From an uncultured Lachnospiraceae bacterium (lineage in GTDB: Bacteria > Bacillota > Clostridia > Lachnospirales > Lachnospiraceae), in NCBI GenBank assembly GCA_934352055.1, contig CAKRJY010000028.1, positions 1-7,232 of the forward strand: a DNA stretch of 7,232 nucleotides, given 5' to 3'. Both the position numbers and the translations under genes were made by a program. How positions within the stretch are numbered: position 1 is the stretch's first letter; the number at the start of each line of letters is the position of its first letter. Shown piece after piece: positions 1-6,654 of this stretch. The notes beneath the pieces are model-generated. The model was not told where the DNA came from and searched no databases. It saw only the letters and a list, made by a program, of their open reading frames with translations.

Positions 1-61
1 GAAATATAACCTAACAGAAAAAAATAAAGATTTGATGAAGATTTATTCCCGTATGGAATAA
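1..61 (+). CDS. 3' end of an unidentified plus-strand gene (partial)
   Basis: Only the second plus-strand frame is open to the left edge; the other two hit stops within the first 15 bases. It reads KYNLTEKNKDLMKIYSRME and stops at TAA 59-61. The composition is charged and helix-like, as expected for a protein C-terminus. The two-way hairpin at 116-155, which has its better U-tract in the plus direction, fits the end of a plus-strand transcription unit converging on the hexosaminidase operon. Nineteen codons are too few to identify a family, and an open stretch of this length in AT-rich DNA can arise by chance. Confidence 0.4.
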   Translation, partial: KYNLTEKNKDLMKIYSRME

Positions 62-110
62 ACCATCAATTGAATATTATTATCAGAACTCGGCTTTCCT
101 TCTCCCATTC

Positions 111-163
111 AAAAGCAGACCGCCCGGCGTTTTATGAGGAACGCCTGGCGGTCTGTTTTTCTT
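111..163. terminator. Bidirectional intrinsic terminator
   Basis: Arms 116-131 and 140-155 form a 16-bp stem with a single C/T mismatch (125 against 146) and an 8-base loop. In the plus direction it is followed by TTTTTCTTT (156-164). In the minus direction it is followed by CTTTTG (115-110). It lies 24 bases past the stop codon of the hexosaminidase gene. It should end the transporter-hexosaminidase operon and probably also the gene coming from the left edge. Confidence 0.88.
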
Positions 164-178
164 TATGCTTTTATAAAA

Positions 179-2062
179 TTATGCCTGTAACTGTGCGACG
201 ATCTTTGCGATCGGTGCTGTACTCTCTACCATACCATGGATCTTGTTGCGCTCGATCCAGAGTCTTGGATGCACATGCAGGATCTCCTTACCCAAAGCAG
301 AAATCTTAGCCGTCTGTGCAGCCTTGTCTTCTGCTGACATAGTAACGCCTGCTGCATTCAACTGGTGTACTTCTTCTGCAAAGGATACAATGCGGAGAAG
401 ATTTTCCAATTCCTCCTGCAAAAGTTTTGCCTTGTCTCCTACTAATTCTATCTCTGTCACACGCTTTTTCAGATCTTCAATGCTTGCCATAGCTCCGGCA
501 TAATCAAAGTCTTTGCGCTGCTCCCAAATAGCATCGATCATCGGTGCTGCAGATGGTGCAAATGCCTGAATACTCCGGATTGCCTGTTCTAAGGCATATG
601 GAAGTACGCCGTCCGGCAGGATACCCATGGAAAGTGTCATGCTGGCAATAGTCATATTGGCCATCGGGAACTCCTCATAGTGACATAAGCGTCCCATATC
701 CAATAAAATCTGCGCTGTCTTTTCTGCCTTATCACAGAATACAAAGCGGTTCAGATATGCACAGACTTCTTCCTCTGCGACATCCAACTGTCCCCAGTTA
801 TAAGATGCGGCATATGCCATCGGTCCATCATTAACCGGTTCATATTCCAGATGTCCGCCATCCCCCCATGCGGTAACAAGTACGCCTTCGCCCTCATAGT
901 CGATCGCTGCCTTTGCCGCATTGCGAAGGTTTTCTTTCATGTTGTCGGTACGTCCGCTCAGGGTTGTCCATGCAGATGTTCCCGGGCAGGTGATAAATGG
1001 TACACCCAGTTCATGCAGGGATTTTGCATGCTCCTCAAATGGGGTAAATGCCTCATAGCCCCAATCCAATACGGTGATGCCCTCCGGCAGTTCCTTAAAG
1101 GTCTCCGGGTGATTTGCTAAAATATCGCCCCACATATACATATGTTTGCCGCGCTCTGCTACCTTTGCATGCAGTCTCTTTAAGTAATCCATGTAAAGAT
1201 ATGCTTCGCCTTTTTCCTCGGCAAGCGCCTTATTCTTACCCTTTCCAAGGTCAAACGGCTCATCCAGGTTCACGTTGAACTTATCGGAATGGAAGCATGG
1301 CATCATGTCATCCATCATAGAAGTAACCAGTTCCAGACTTTCCGGGTTCATAGCATCCAATGTACCTGGCGGCATCTTATTGCCCATGAATTCCATGCCC
1401 TGATCCGGGTCTGTCTCGGACAAATGCTTGAACTCATCGCGTGCCAGCCATGCATACATATGACCTAAACTATTCTGGTTTGGTACCAATTCAATACCCC
1501 TTTGCTCGCAGTAAGTATCTAAGTAACGCACTTCCTTGCCCGTGATTGGTGTTGCATCCTTCCAGGTATTCGGATAAGAAGGATAAGCAAAGGAAAATCC
1601 CTCTACATATAATTGCACCTGATTGTATTTCATGGCAGCCAGACGATCCACCTGACGGCAAAGATCTTCTAAGGTTGGAACCTTGCCACGGCTGATGTCG
1701 ATCATATAGCCTCTGACGGCAAGTGCCGGTGCATCCTCGATCTGACAACATGGGATGCTTTCGCCTAAGATCTGTCCCAATGTCACAAGTGCGTAATATG
1801 CGCCACTTCTGTCCGCATATGCGACTGTAATGCCATCTTCTGTGACATTCAAGCGATAGGCTTCTTTTCCAAGCCCTGCATCCTCTGTGAAAGTAAGAAT
1901 GCCATCATCTGCTACGACTGCCTGACATCTGAGTGCCTCCGCCATGACTTCTTCCAAAGAAGCAAGTGCCTCCGGAAGTGCCACGGTAAGCGGATAGGTC
2001 ACAGCAAAGTTGCCGCCAGTCTCTTCTACTTTGTTTGGTTTTGGGAAAATTGTCAAACTCAT
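179..2062 (-). CDS. Intracellular family 20 glycoside hydrolase (beta-N-acetylhexosaminidase-like)
   Basis: This 627-residue protein is a glycoside hydrolase family 20 enzyme, expected to release terminal beta-linked GlcNAc or GalNAc by substrate-assisted catalysis. Residues 1-105 resemble the N-terminal GH20b domain. The barrel begins near RGYMIDISRGKVP (117-129) and runs to about residue 420, and a helical C-terminal region follows. The likely catalytic Asp-Glu pair is D267-E268 in NVNLDEPFD. Several aromatic residues could wall the sugar pocket: W311 (MWGD), W334 (LDWGY), W365 and W399 (AWGD). No signal peptide or membrane segment is visible, so it should act in the cytoplasm on imported sugar. 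The start is fixed by AAAGGAGG a few bases upstream of the ATG. It lies 44 bases downstream of a sugar symporter in the same operon. The family is fairly secure; linkage and substrate are not. A non-acetylated glucosaminide is an alternative. Confidence 0.88.
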   Translation of the reverse strand: MSLTIFPKPNKVEETGGNFAVTYPLTVALPEALASLEEVMAEALRCQAVVADDGILTFTEDAGLGKEAYRLNVTEDGITVAYADRSGAYYALVTLGQILGESIPCCQIEDAPALAVRGYMIDISRGKVPTLEDLCRQVDRLAAMKYNQVQLYVEGFSFAYPSYPNTWKDATPITGKEVRYLDTYCEQRGIELVPNQNSLGHMYAWLARDEFKHLSETDPDQGMEFMGNKMPPGTLDAMNPESLELVTSMMDDMMPCFHSDKFNVNLDEPFDLGKGKNKALAEEKGEAYLYMDYLKRLHAKVAERGKHMYMWGDILANHPETFKELPEGITVLDWGYEAFTPFEEHAKSLHELGVPFITCPGTSAWTTLSGRTDNMKENLRNAAKAAIDYEGEGVLVTAWGDGGHLEYEPVNDGPMAYAASYNWGQLDVAEEEVCAYLNRFVFCDKAEKTAQILLDMGRLCHYEEFPMANMTIASMTLSMGILPDGVLPYALEQAIRSIQAFAPSAAPMIDAIWEQRKDFDYAGAMASIEDLKKRVTEIELVGDKAKLLQEELENLLRIVSFAEEVHQLNAAGVTMSAEDKAAQTAKISALGKEILHVHPRLWIERNKIHGMVESTAPIAKIVAQLQA

Positions 2063-2106
2063 ATGTAAACCTCCTTTTACCTTCCCAATCTTACATATTG
2101 TTTCAA
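2063..2106 (-). promoter_or_regulatory. Short intergenic with strong ribosome binding site for the hexosaminidase
   Basis: The 44-base gap between the transporter stop and the hexosaminidase start carries AAAGGAGG (about 2070-2078 on the minus strand), followed by TTTAC and the CATATG start context. I see no terminator or convincing promoter in it, which supports co-transcription of the two genes. Confidence 0.8.
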
Positions 2107-3468
2107 TTACTCTGTAATTCCTTTACGTTTCTTTAACTCTGCCTGGATTGCCGGCAATTCTTTCTCCAAGTTGAACTTGCGCAGTGCCAGTGCACCGATC
2201 ACATACAAAACGCCCGGCAAAATGGTATAAACAAAGATGATCGACATATTTGCTGATGCAGTCTGTACTGCCTGTGTGCCGTCATAACCGCCAAGTGCTG
2301 TTACCAGACCCAGAAGTCCACTGGCAAGACCTATACCAACCTTACCACAGAAACCGGTTACACAGGTATAGATACCTTCTCCTCTGTGTCCGCTCTTGTA
2401 CTCGCCGTAATCCATACAGGCGATAATGGCATTGGAACAAAGGATGTAGATCGGCATATAAGAAACAGCACCAAGCACGGATCCCAAGGTAAGCAGTGGA
2501 ATACTTGTCGGGCTTACAAGCGGAATAAATCTACCGATCGCACCAAGCACCAATCCCAGAGCCATCAGATTACGCAGACCCATTTTCTTGGAAAGTGCAG
2601 GGAATGCTGCGATCGTAATCGGTCCTACAATAGCAACTGCTGCAACGATCGTCATTTTCTGGATATCGCCAATCACATATTTAAAATAATAGGTCTGTGT
2701 ATTTGTCATCAAAGTCTGTGCAATGTTTGTCAGTAATAATGCCAATGTAAAAAACATTAGATAATTATTAGTAAAGATCATCTTTACACTCTCTTTTACG
2801 GTCAGTTTTTCCTGGTCTTTCTTTTCGGTCTCGGCATCATTGATCTCCGGGATCAGGAAAATACGGATGGCGCAAAGTACAATAGACGGCAAGCAAATGC
2901 CAAGTGCCATAGACTGCCAATTTGCCTGATCTGTGCCTGCATTCTGGATCAGTGTCGGGAACAAGATGGAAAGTACAATTGCCACCAAAGCTGCTAACAA
3001 TCCGCATGCAGAAGTAAGTGAAATCTGATCGTCTGTCTTATCTACGGCACGCGCCAGATAAACCGTTCCTGCACATGAATAGAGCGTCTGGAATACAGAA
3101 TAAGTCAGCAGGTAAATGATAAACAAAAGTGCTGCCTTTCCCGCTGTTCCTACATCCGGAATAAAGAAGAACAAAAGTGCACTGATACAAAACAGTACAT
3201 TTGCCACATCATAAGGCCTTGCCTTTCCGATCTTGGTGTGAGTTCTGTCAATGATAAATCCTGCAATGATGTCCGTAAATCCATCAAAAATCTTGGATAC
3301 CAGAAGCAATGCTCCTACCAGTCCGGCACTCAAGCCTAAGACATCTGTTGCAAAAAATGTAATGTAACCCAAGAGGGCTGTAACTGCTGCAACACCGATA
3401 CCCGGTGATGCCCATACCGCATAAAAGAGCGGTGATCTTTTTCCTTTCTTGTTGTAAAGTTTAACCAT
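2107..3468 (-). CDS. GPH-family glycoside:cation symporter (MelB-like, MFS superfamily)
   Basis: This 453-residue polytopic membrane protein belongs to the glycoside-pentoside-hexuronide:cation symporter family, which imports small glycosides with Na+ or H+. It has about 12 hydrophobic segments from residue 12 to residue 430. The family signature lies at residues 58-86: SKIFDGFTDIIAGFIIDRT followed by GKARPY. Acidic residues D62 and D66 have the same four-residue spacing as the cation-binding D55 and D59 of E. coli MelB. The C-terminus is a basic cytoplasmic tail ending KKRKGITE. Its length is typical of the family. AAGGAGAGG precedes the ATG at a normal distance. It is the first gene of the operon, with the GH20 hydrolase downstream and an AraC-type regulator divergent upstream, so the imported sugar is probably an amino-sugar-containing glycoside. 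The substrate cannot be read from sequence alone. Confidence 0.93.
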   Translation of the reverse strand: MVKLYNKKGKRSPLFYAVWASPGIGVAAVTALLGYITFFATDVLGLSAGLVGALLLVSKIFDGFTDIIAGFIIDRTHTKIGKARPYDVANVLFCISALLFFFIPDVGTAGKAALLFIIYLLTYSVFQTLYSCAGTVYLARAVDKTDDQISLTSACGLLAALVAIVLSILFPTLIQNAGTDQANWQSMALGICLPSIVLCAIRIFLIPEINDAETEKKDQEKLTVKESVKMIFTNNYLMFFTLALLLTNIAQTLMTNTQTYYFKYVIGDIQKMTIVAAVAIVGPITIAAFPALSKKMGLRNLMALGLVLGAIGRFIPLVSPTSIPLLTLGSVLGAVSYMPIYILCSNAIIACMDYGEYKSGHRGEGIYTCVTGFCGKVGIGLASGLLGLVTALGGYDGTQAVQTASANMSIIFVYTILPGVLYVIGALALRKFNLEKELPAIQAELKKRKGITE

Positions 3469-3509
3469 TCTTATCCTCTCCTTTTCATTCGTCGAATTAT
3501 GATGGTTAA

Positions 3510-3538
3510 ATTATACGACAGCCTTTCCTCTGTTTTGT
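3510..3538 (-). promoter_or_regulatory. Candidate promoter of the transporter-hexosaminidase operon
   Basis: A perfect minus-strand -10 box TATAAT occupies 3510-3515, about 40 bases before the transporter start. The -35 position, 17 bases further upstream (3533-3538), reads ACAAAA and is far from TTGACA. A good -10 with a poor -35 is typical of activator-dependent promoters. One copy of the direct repeat begins just two bases upstream of that -35, where an AraC-type activator could contact RNA polymerase. Confidence 0.6.
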
Positions 3539-3540
3539 TT

Positions 3541-3582
3541 GTTTTTGCACCAATATACATTTTATTGTACGTTTTTGCATCA
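3541..3582. repeat. 12-bp direct repeat, 30-bp period: candidate operator of the AraC-type regulator
   Basis: GTTTTTGCACCA (3541-3552) and GTTTTTGCATCA (3571-3582) match at 11 of 12 positions and start exactly 30 bp apart, close to three helical turns, so both copies lie on the same DNA face. AraC-family proteins typically bind tandem half-sites in direct orientation. The proximal copy abuts the -35 of the transporter promoter. The distal copy lies within the spacer of the regulator's own promoter. I infer activation of the operon and autoregulation; binding is not shown. Confidence 0.6.
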
Positions 3583-3593
3583 TATGATAAAAT
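3565..3593 (+). promoter_or_regulatory. Candidate promoter of the AraC-type regulator gene
   Basis: A -35-like TTGTAC (3565-3570), a 17-base spacer and a -10-like TAAAAT (3588-3593) face the regulator gene, giving a leader of roughly 55-60 bases. The distal copy of the direct repeat fills positions 3571-3582 in the spacer, so bound regulator would be expected to block polymerase. The boxes are imperfect. Confidence 0.45.
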
Positions 3594-3612
3594 ATGTCTA
3601 TCCCGACATCCA

Positions 3613-3625
3613 AAATATGATATTT
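3613..3625. repeat. Small AT-rich palindrome in the regulator leader
   Basis: AAATATGATATTT is a perfect inverted repeat with 6-base arms around a central G, downstream of the proposed regulator promoter. It could be a second operator or a weak RNA hairpin. In DNA this AT-rich such a palindrome can easily be chance. Confidence 0.25.
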
Positions 3626-3656
3626 GAAATTTGCCTAAGAAAAGAGTTTAGCATTT

Positions 3657-4700
3657 ATGAAACAATATACCAGACCCGGACTTACCTTTCGCGGCGAATC
3701 CGCACAACTAATGGCACAGTGTAAGGAATATTCCCTGTCTGCCACCTATATTGAGCCCAACATCCATGACTTAGTCACCAAGATCATGAATATGACCATG
3801 AGCAATCAGGTCATCGTCTCTTATGCCGATGCCATCAAGGCTGGTCTGGTCAACGCGACCATTTCACAGGAAGATGGGGATCCTCCCTTCCAAGTGCAAA
3901 AACACGATGGCTTTGAGATCATATTTGTTGCGAACGGTTCCTTTTTGGAGACGGTGGGCGAGAAAGCCTATCGCATGGAAGAATTCGACGCCATCCTCAT
4001 GAACCCCAACTGCATGAGCATGATCACGGGCGCTGATAACCTGATCGCCATCGCTATCACGATCTCCCGCGCCTATCTGGAGCAGCATGATCTTTTAAAA
4101 GAACTGAAATGTCTTTCCCACAGAAGCCGTTTTGACAAAGATTTTACGGATGCGGAATATGCGCTTTTCCGCACAAAAGACAATGCGATCATAAATGAAA
4201 AGCCTGTGGAATCCGACGGTATTTCCACCCAGCGAAAAGAAGATGTCAAGACTCTGTTCTATCGGTTACATGATGAAATGCGAAAAAAGGCCGTAGGCTA
4301 TGATTATATCGTTCCGGGTCTTTTGAAACGGCTTTTGGACAGCCTTTGCAACGCCAATCTCTATGATGTTACCACCGTGCACGAGACCCAGTTTGCTGAC
4401 GCAAAGCTTGCCGAACAGATCAAGGCTTATCTGGAGCAGACGCCGATGCGCCTGACCGTAGAAGAACTGACAGAGGTCTTTCATTATAGTAGGAACTATC
4501 TGTCAAAGATCTTTCTCGCCCATGCCAACAGAACGATCAAGGACTACAATCGGGAAATCTGTATGAAGGAAGCCAAACGCCTCCTACAAGAAACTGACCT
4601 GTCTGTGTCTGCCGTGGCTGAACGGGTCGGCTACATGAGCCGCTCGCAGTTTTATGCCTGTTTTAAGGAATATTACGGATGTCTGCCGACAGAAATATAG
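3657..4700 (+). CDS. AraC-family transcriptional regulator
   Basis: This 347-residue regulator has the C-terminal AraC/XylS DNA-binding domain at about residues 250-345. The first helix-turn-helix lies around TVEELTEVFHYSRNYLSKIF (267-286). The second lies around DLSVSAVAERVGYMSRSQFY (314-333), followed by FKEYYGCLP. The N-terminal part, around residues 80-135 (DGFEIIFVANGSF and onward), looks like the cupin-type sugar-sensing domain, though the usual metal-like histidines are not evident. The gene is divergent from the transporter-hexosaminidase operon, so it most likely activates that operon in response to the imported sugar. I kept the ATG at 3657, preceded by a weak AAAGAG. The in-frame ATG at 3711 has no ribosome binding site. 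The C-terminus ends soon after the second motif, slightly short of the usual family ending. Confidence 0.92.
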   Translation: MKQYTRPGLTFRGESAQLMAQCKEYSLSATYIEPNIHDLVTKIMNMTMSNQVIVSYADAIKAGLVNATISQEDGDPPFQVQKHDGFEIIFVANGSFLETVGEKAYRMEEFDAILMNPNCMSMITGADNLIAIAITISRAYLEQHDLLKELKCLSHRSRFDKDFTDAEYALFRTKDNAIINEKPVESDGISTQRKEDVKTLFYRLHDEMRKKAVGYDYIVPGLLKRLLDSLCNANLYDVTTVHETQFADAKLAEQIKAYLEQTPMRLTVEELTEVFHYSRNYLSKIFLAHANRTIKDYNREICMKEAKRLLQETDLSVSAVAERVGYMSRSQFYACFKEYYGCLPTEI

Positions 4701-4731
4701 GGTAGGAAAACATAGTTTTTTCCTACCCTAT
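4697..4731. terminator. Hairpin terminator between convergent regulator and exonuclease genes
   Basis: A perfect 14-bp stem (4697-4710 with 4718-4731) closes a 7-base loop and begins inside the regulator's stop codon. The exonuclease gene, coming from the other strand, ends 16 bases beyond it. Neither side has a strong U-tract after the stem, but the stem includes A4/T4 ends next to the loop. It probably ends both transcripts, with less certain efficiency than the hairpin at 116-155. Confidence 0.7.
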
Positions 4732-4746
4732 TACTTATCACTTATT

Positions 4747-5574
4747 TTATTCCATCTCCAGTACCAGTGGCGTATGATCCTGTCTGGCACCTGAATCCAG
4801 CATCTCGGATCGTCGGATCCGATCCTTGATCCGGTCGCTGACTAAGAAATAATCGATTCTCCAGCCGGAGTTGTTGATCTTGCTGGTCTTGACCCTCTGC
4901 GCCCACCAGGAGTAGACCTTCTCCACATCTCCATGCAGATAACGGAAAGAATCTACAAAACCTTTGGCAAGCAGGTTGGAAAAGCCCTCTCGCTCCTCAT
5001 CCGTAAAACCTGCGGACATATGGTTGCCATCCGGATTCGCCAGGTCGATCTCCTCATGTGCCACATTAAAATCGCCACAGGCAATGACCGGTTTCTTTTG
5101 ATCCAGCCCGCTCAGATAATCTGCATAACAGACATCCCATTTTTGCCTATCCACAAGGCGTTTCAAGCCATCCCCCGCATTCGGTGTATAGACATTTACA
5201 AAATAAAAGTCCTCAAATTCCAGACAAAGAAGCCTGCCCTCAGCATCCATGGTATCCGGTGCGCCGATCGCCGGTGTGCTCATCTGCGCCTGCAAGGACT
5301 TTTTGTATAAAACCATAGTGCCCGCGTAGCCCTTTCTGGCTGGCGGTACGGAACTGACCCATTCCACCTGATAGTCCGGGAAATAGGAAGCCAGTGCTTC
5401 CTTGTGCTTGTCCGTCATCCCAGTCGCCGGAAGTTTGGTCTCCTGAATCGCGATCACGTCCGCGTCTTCCTCTTTTATCGTATCTAACACAGCGCGAGAG
5501 AGTTCTGCCCTCGCCGATGCCGATGTCAAAGCTGCATTTAAGGAATCAATATTCCATGAAATAAATTTTGTCAT
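4747..5574 (-). CDS. xth: Exodeoxyribonuclease III (AP endonuclease, EEP family)
   Basis: This 275-residue protein is an ExoIII-type enzyme of the endonuclease/exonuclease/phosphatase fold. It cuts DNA at abasic sites in base excision repair and removes nucleotides from 3' ends. The active-site motifs appear in the usual order: N8 in SWNID, E45 in IQETKL, Y129 in NVYTPNAG, D168 and N170 in GDFNVAHEEIDL, R239 and D241 in GWRIDYFL, and D266-H267 in QDHTPLVLEM. Where many homologues have Ser before that last Asp-His, this one has Gln. Length is typical and no signal peptide is present, so it is cytoplasmic. AGGAAAGGA lies just upstream of the ATG. It follows the membrane protein gene by 92 bases on the same strand. 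I see no convincing promoter in the gap, so co-transcription is possible. Confidence 0.95.
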   Translation of the reverse strand: MTKFISWNIDSLNAALTSASARAELSRAVLDTIKEEDADVIAIQETKLPATGMTDKHKEALASYFPDYQVEWVSSVPPARKGYAGTMVLYKKSLQAQMSTPAIGAPDTMDAEGRLLCLEFEDFYFVNVYTPNAGDGLKRLVDRQKWDVCYADYLSGLDQKKPVIACGDFNVAHEEIDLANPDGNHMSAGFTDEEREGFSNLLAKGFVDSFRYLHGDVEKVYSWWAQRVKTSKINNSGWRIDYFLVSDRIKDRIRRSEMLDSGARQDHTPLVLEME

Positions 5575-5604
5575 AAACTGTCCTTTCCTTCCCGGAGCCG
5601 GTCA

Positions 5605-5670
5605 TTATTGTATCTCTTCCATCTTGCTGTTGATGCTATCCTCGCTGGCAGCCATAGCCTCTAAAGTCAT
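5605..5670 (-). CDS. 21-codon ORF overlapping the membrane protein stop (small gene or frameshifted tail)
   Basis: The ATG overlaps the TGA stop of the membrane protein gene (ATGA, 5667-5670), the classic arrangement for translational coupling. The ORF encodes 21 residues, beginning MTLEAMAASED and ending SKMEEIQ, and finishes with a TAA-TGA double stop. The same frame stays open 16 codons upstream of the ATG, inside the end of the membrane protein gene, where it reads QQQGNQKQDAS. The composition is hydrophilic and acidic, similar to the membrane protein's cytoplasmic tail (EYDDDIEKSV). Two readings fit: a tiny coupled peptide, or the original C-terminus of the membrane protein displaced by a frameshift. 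No Shine-Dalgarno stands out before the ATG. Confidence 0.3.
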   Translation of the reverse strand: MTLEAMAASEDSINSKMEEIQ

Positions 5671-6533
5671 GGATGCATCTTGTTTCTGATTCCCTTGCTG
5701 TTGACACTCTTTTCAATGTCATCATCGTATTCTTTGATCGCATCTTCCGTCAATGGCTCGATCAGAAGATCTTTAGCAAGTGACTTTTCTTTATGCTTTG
5801 CCTCATAAAAGTAGCCGATCACACTAAAGACAAGGGCTCCGACAAAATTAACTATGAGGTCTTTCATGGTGTCAATGATCCCGATATCCAAATAGCCGCC
5901 ATCAACCACATAAGTATCCCCATTTTTTGTTTCTATGATGGTCTTGGTAATGTCATAGATCCGCACCGGGGTCTGGGTTTTGCTTTCATCCAAAGTCACG
6001 GAACCGATGTTTGAGACAATGAAATCTTTTTGCATATCCAACAGAAATATCTGGTCAAAACTAAATTCGATAAACTCCCAGATGACACCTACCGTCATGG
6101 AAAAGCAAAAAGCGACGATCGCCAAATAAAAAGGTGACAACTGCATAGATTTGCTGCCGCGGTTTAGGATGTTGAAAAGGGAAAAACCGATCGCCGCGCA
6201 CAGGAAACCATTGATGGTATGTAACATGGTGTCCCAGCCCGGGATTGCCGTATAATATTTGTTGACTTCCCCCAAAATCTCCGCCGAATAGATGAATACA
6301 TAAATGATCATCTGGAATACCGGCGGGATCTCTACCTTCAGAAGCTGCTCAAAGAGGGATGGCAGGAGAAACAAGACCAGAGAAAGAATACATATCGCCA
6401 GACTCTCGTAGTTTCTCGTAAATACACAACGTATAGCGGTCAAGATGACCAGCGCTCTCAGCACAGAGTATGTGATAAACTGCTTTTTGTTCAAGGCAAT
6501 TCTCGCTTTCAAACGTTTGATGAATTTTCTCAT
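5667..6533 (-). CDS. Multi-pass membrane protein, YjdF/DUF2238-like
   Basis: This 288-residue protein of unknown function has about six hydrophobic segments, roughly residues 20-38, 42-60, 70-90, 105-123, 132-152 and 223-243. Between the fifth and sixth is a polar stretch of about 70 residues containing VRIYDITKTIIE. Polar motifs sit at or inside membrane segments: WDTMLHTINGF (100-110), GVIWEFIEFSFD (149-160) and DIGIIDTMKDLIVNFVGA (216-233). This spacing of D..LH, WE..E and D...D..N..G resembles the YjdF/DUF2238 membrane family; the assignment is from memory of the motifs. The N-terminus is strongly basic and the C-terminal tail acidic. AAAGGAG precedes the ATG. A 31-codon ORF ends 25 bases upstream and probably shares its promoter. 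The last 15 or so codons may be altered by a frameshift (see the overlapping ORF). Confidence 0.75.
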   Translation of the reverse strand: MRKFIKRLKARIALNKKQFITYSVLRALVILTAIRCVFTRNYESLAICILSLVLFLLPSLFEQLLKVEIPPVFQMIIYVFIYSAEILGEVNKYYTAIPGWDTMLHTINGFLCAAIGFSLFNILNRGSKSMQLSPFYLAIVAFCFSMTVGVIWEFIEFSFDQIFLLDMQKDFIVSNIGSVTLDESKTQTPVRIYDITKTIIETKNGDTYVVDGGYLDIGIIDTMKDLIVNFVGALVFSVIGYFYEAKHKEKSLAKDLLIEPLTEDAIKEYDDDIEKSVNSKGIRNKMHP

Positions 6534-6558
6534 TTGTATGCTCCTTTGGACTTTCTAA

Positions 6559-6654
6559 CTACCTCTTGAATTTATATTTTCCCTTCCCATGACCGGATAC
6601 CGGTTCAATAATATCCGCACGCACCAATTTGGAAAGAGGTCTTGCTTTTTTCAT
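6559..6654 (-). CDS. 31-codon ORF upstream of the membrane protein gene
   Basis: This small ORF encodes 31 residues, starting MKKARPLSKLVRADIIEPV and ending GKGKYKFKR. It is very basic (Lys and Arg at both ends). AAGAAGGTG (6662-6670) sits 7 bases before the ATG, a good Shine-Dalgarno, and an extended -10 box lies a further 17 or so bases upstream. That expression context is better than most chance ORFs have. Its ATG overlaps the TGA of the preceding frame (ATGA, 6651-6654). Its stop lies 25 bases before the membrane protein start, so it would be the first gene of that operon. I do not recognise a family. It could be a real small basic protein, a leader peptide for the membrane protein gene, or the last intact piece of the decayed gene upstream. 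Confidence 0.45.
   Translation of the reverse strand: MKKARPLSKLVRADIIEPVSGHGKGKYKFKR

Noticed and set aside
851..1751. ORFs of 86-89 codons within the hexosaminidase gene on both strands
   Set aside because: They overlap a well-supported gene in other frames and have no ribosome binding sites or recognisable protein character.
2386..2736. Plus-strand 116-codon ORF
   Set aside because: It lies wholly opposite the symporter gene. The Cys/His/Asn-rich composition and lack of a start signal mark it as a shadow.
4807..4825. GGATCG/CGATCC inverted repeat with TCGGATCCGA palindrome
   Set aside because: It lies inside the exonuclease coding sequence near its conserved C-terminal part and is explained by codons for Arg, Ser and Asp. 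No regulatory role is implied.
4933..5310. Plus-strand 125-codon ORF
   Set aside because: It is antisense to the exonuclease III gene, whose motifs in the minus frame are unmistakable.
6592..6604. ACCGG-ATA-CCGGT short palindrome
   Set aside because: It is short and falls inside the 31-codon ORF, with no second copy in the window.
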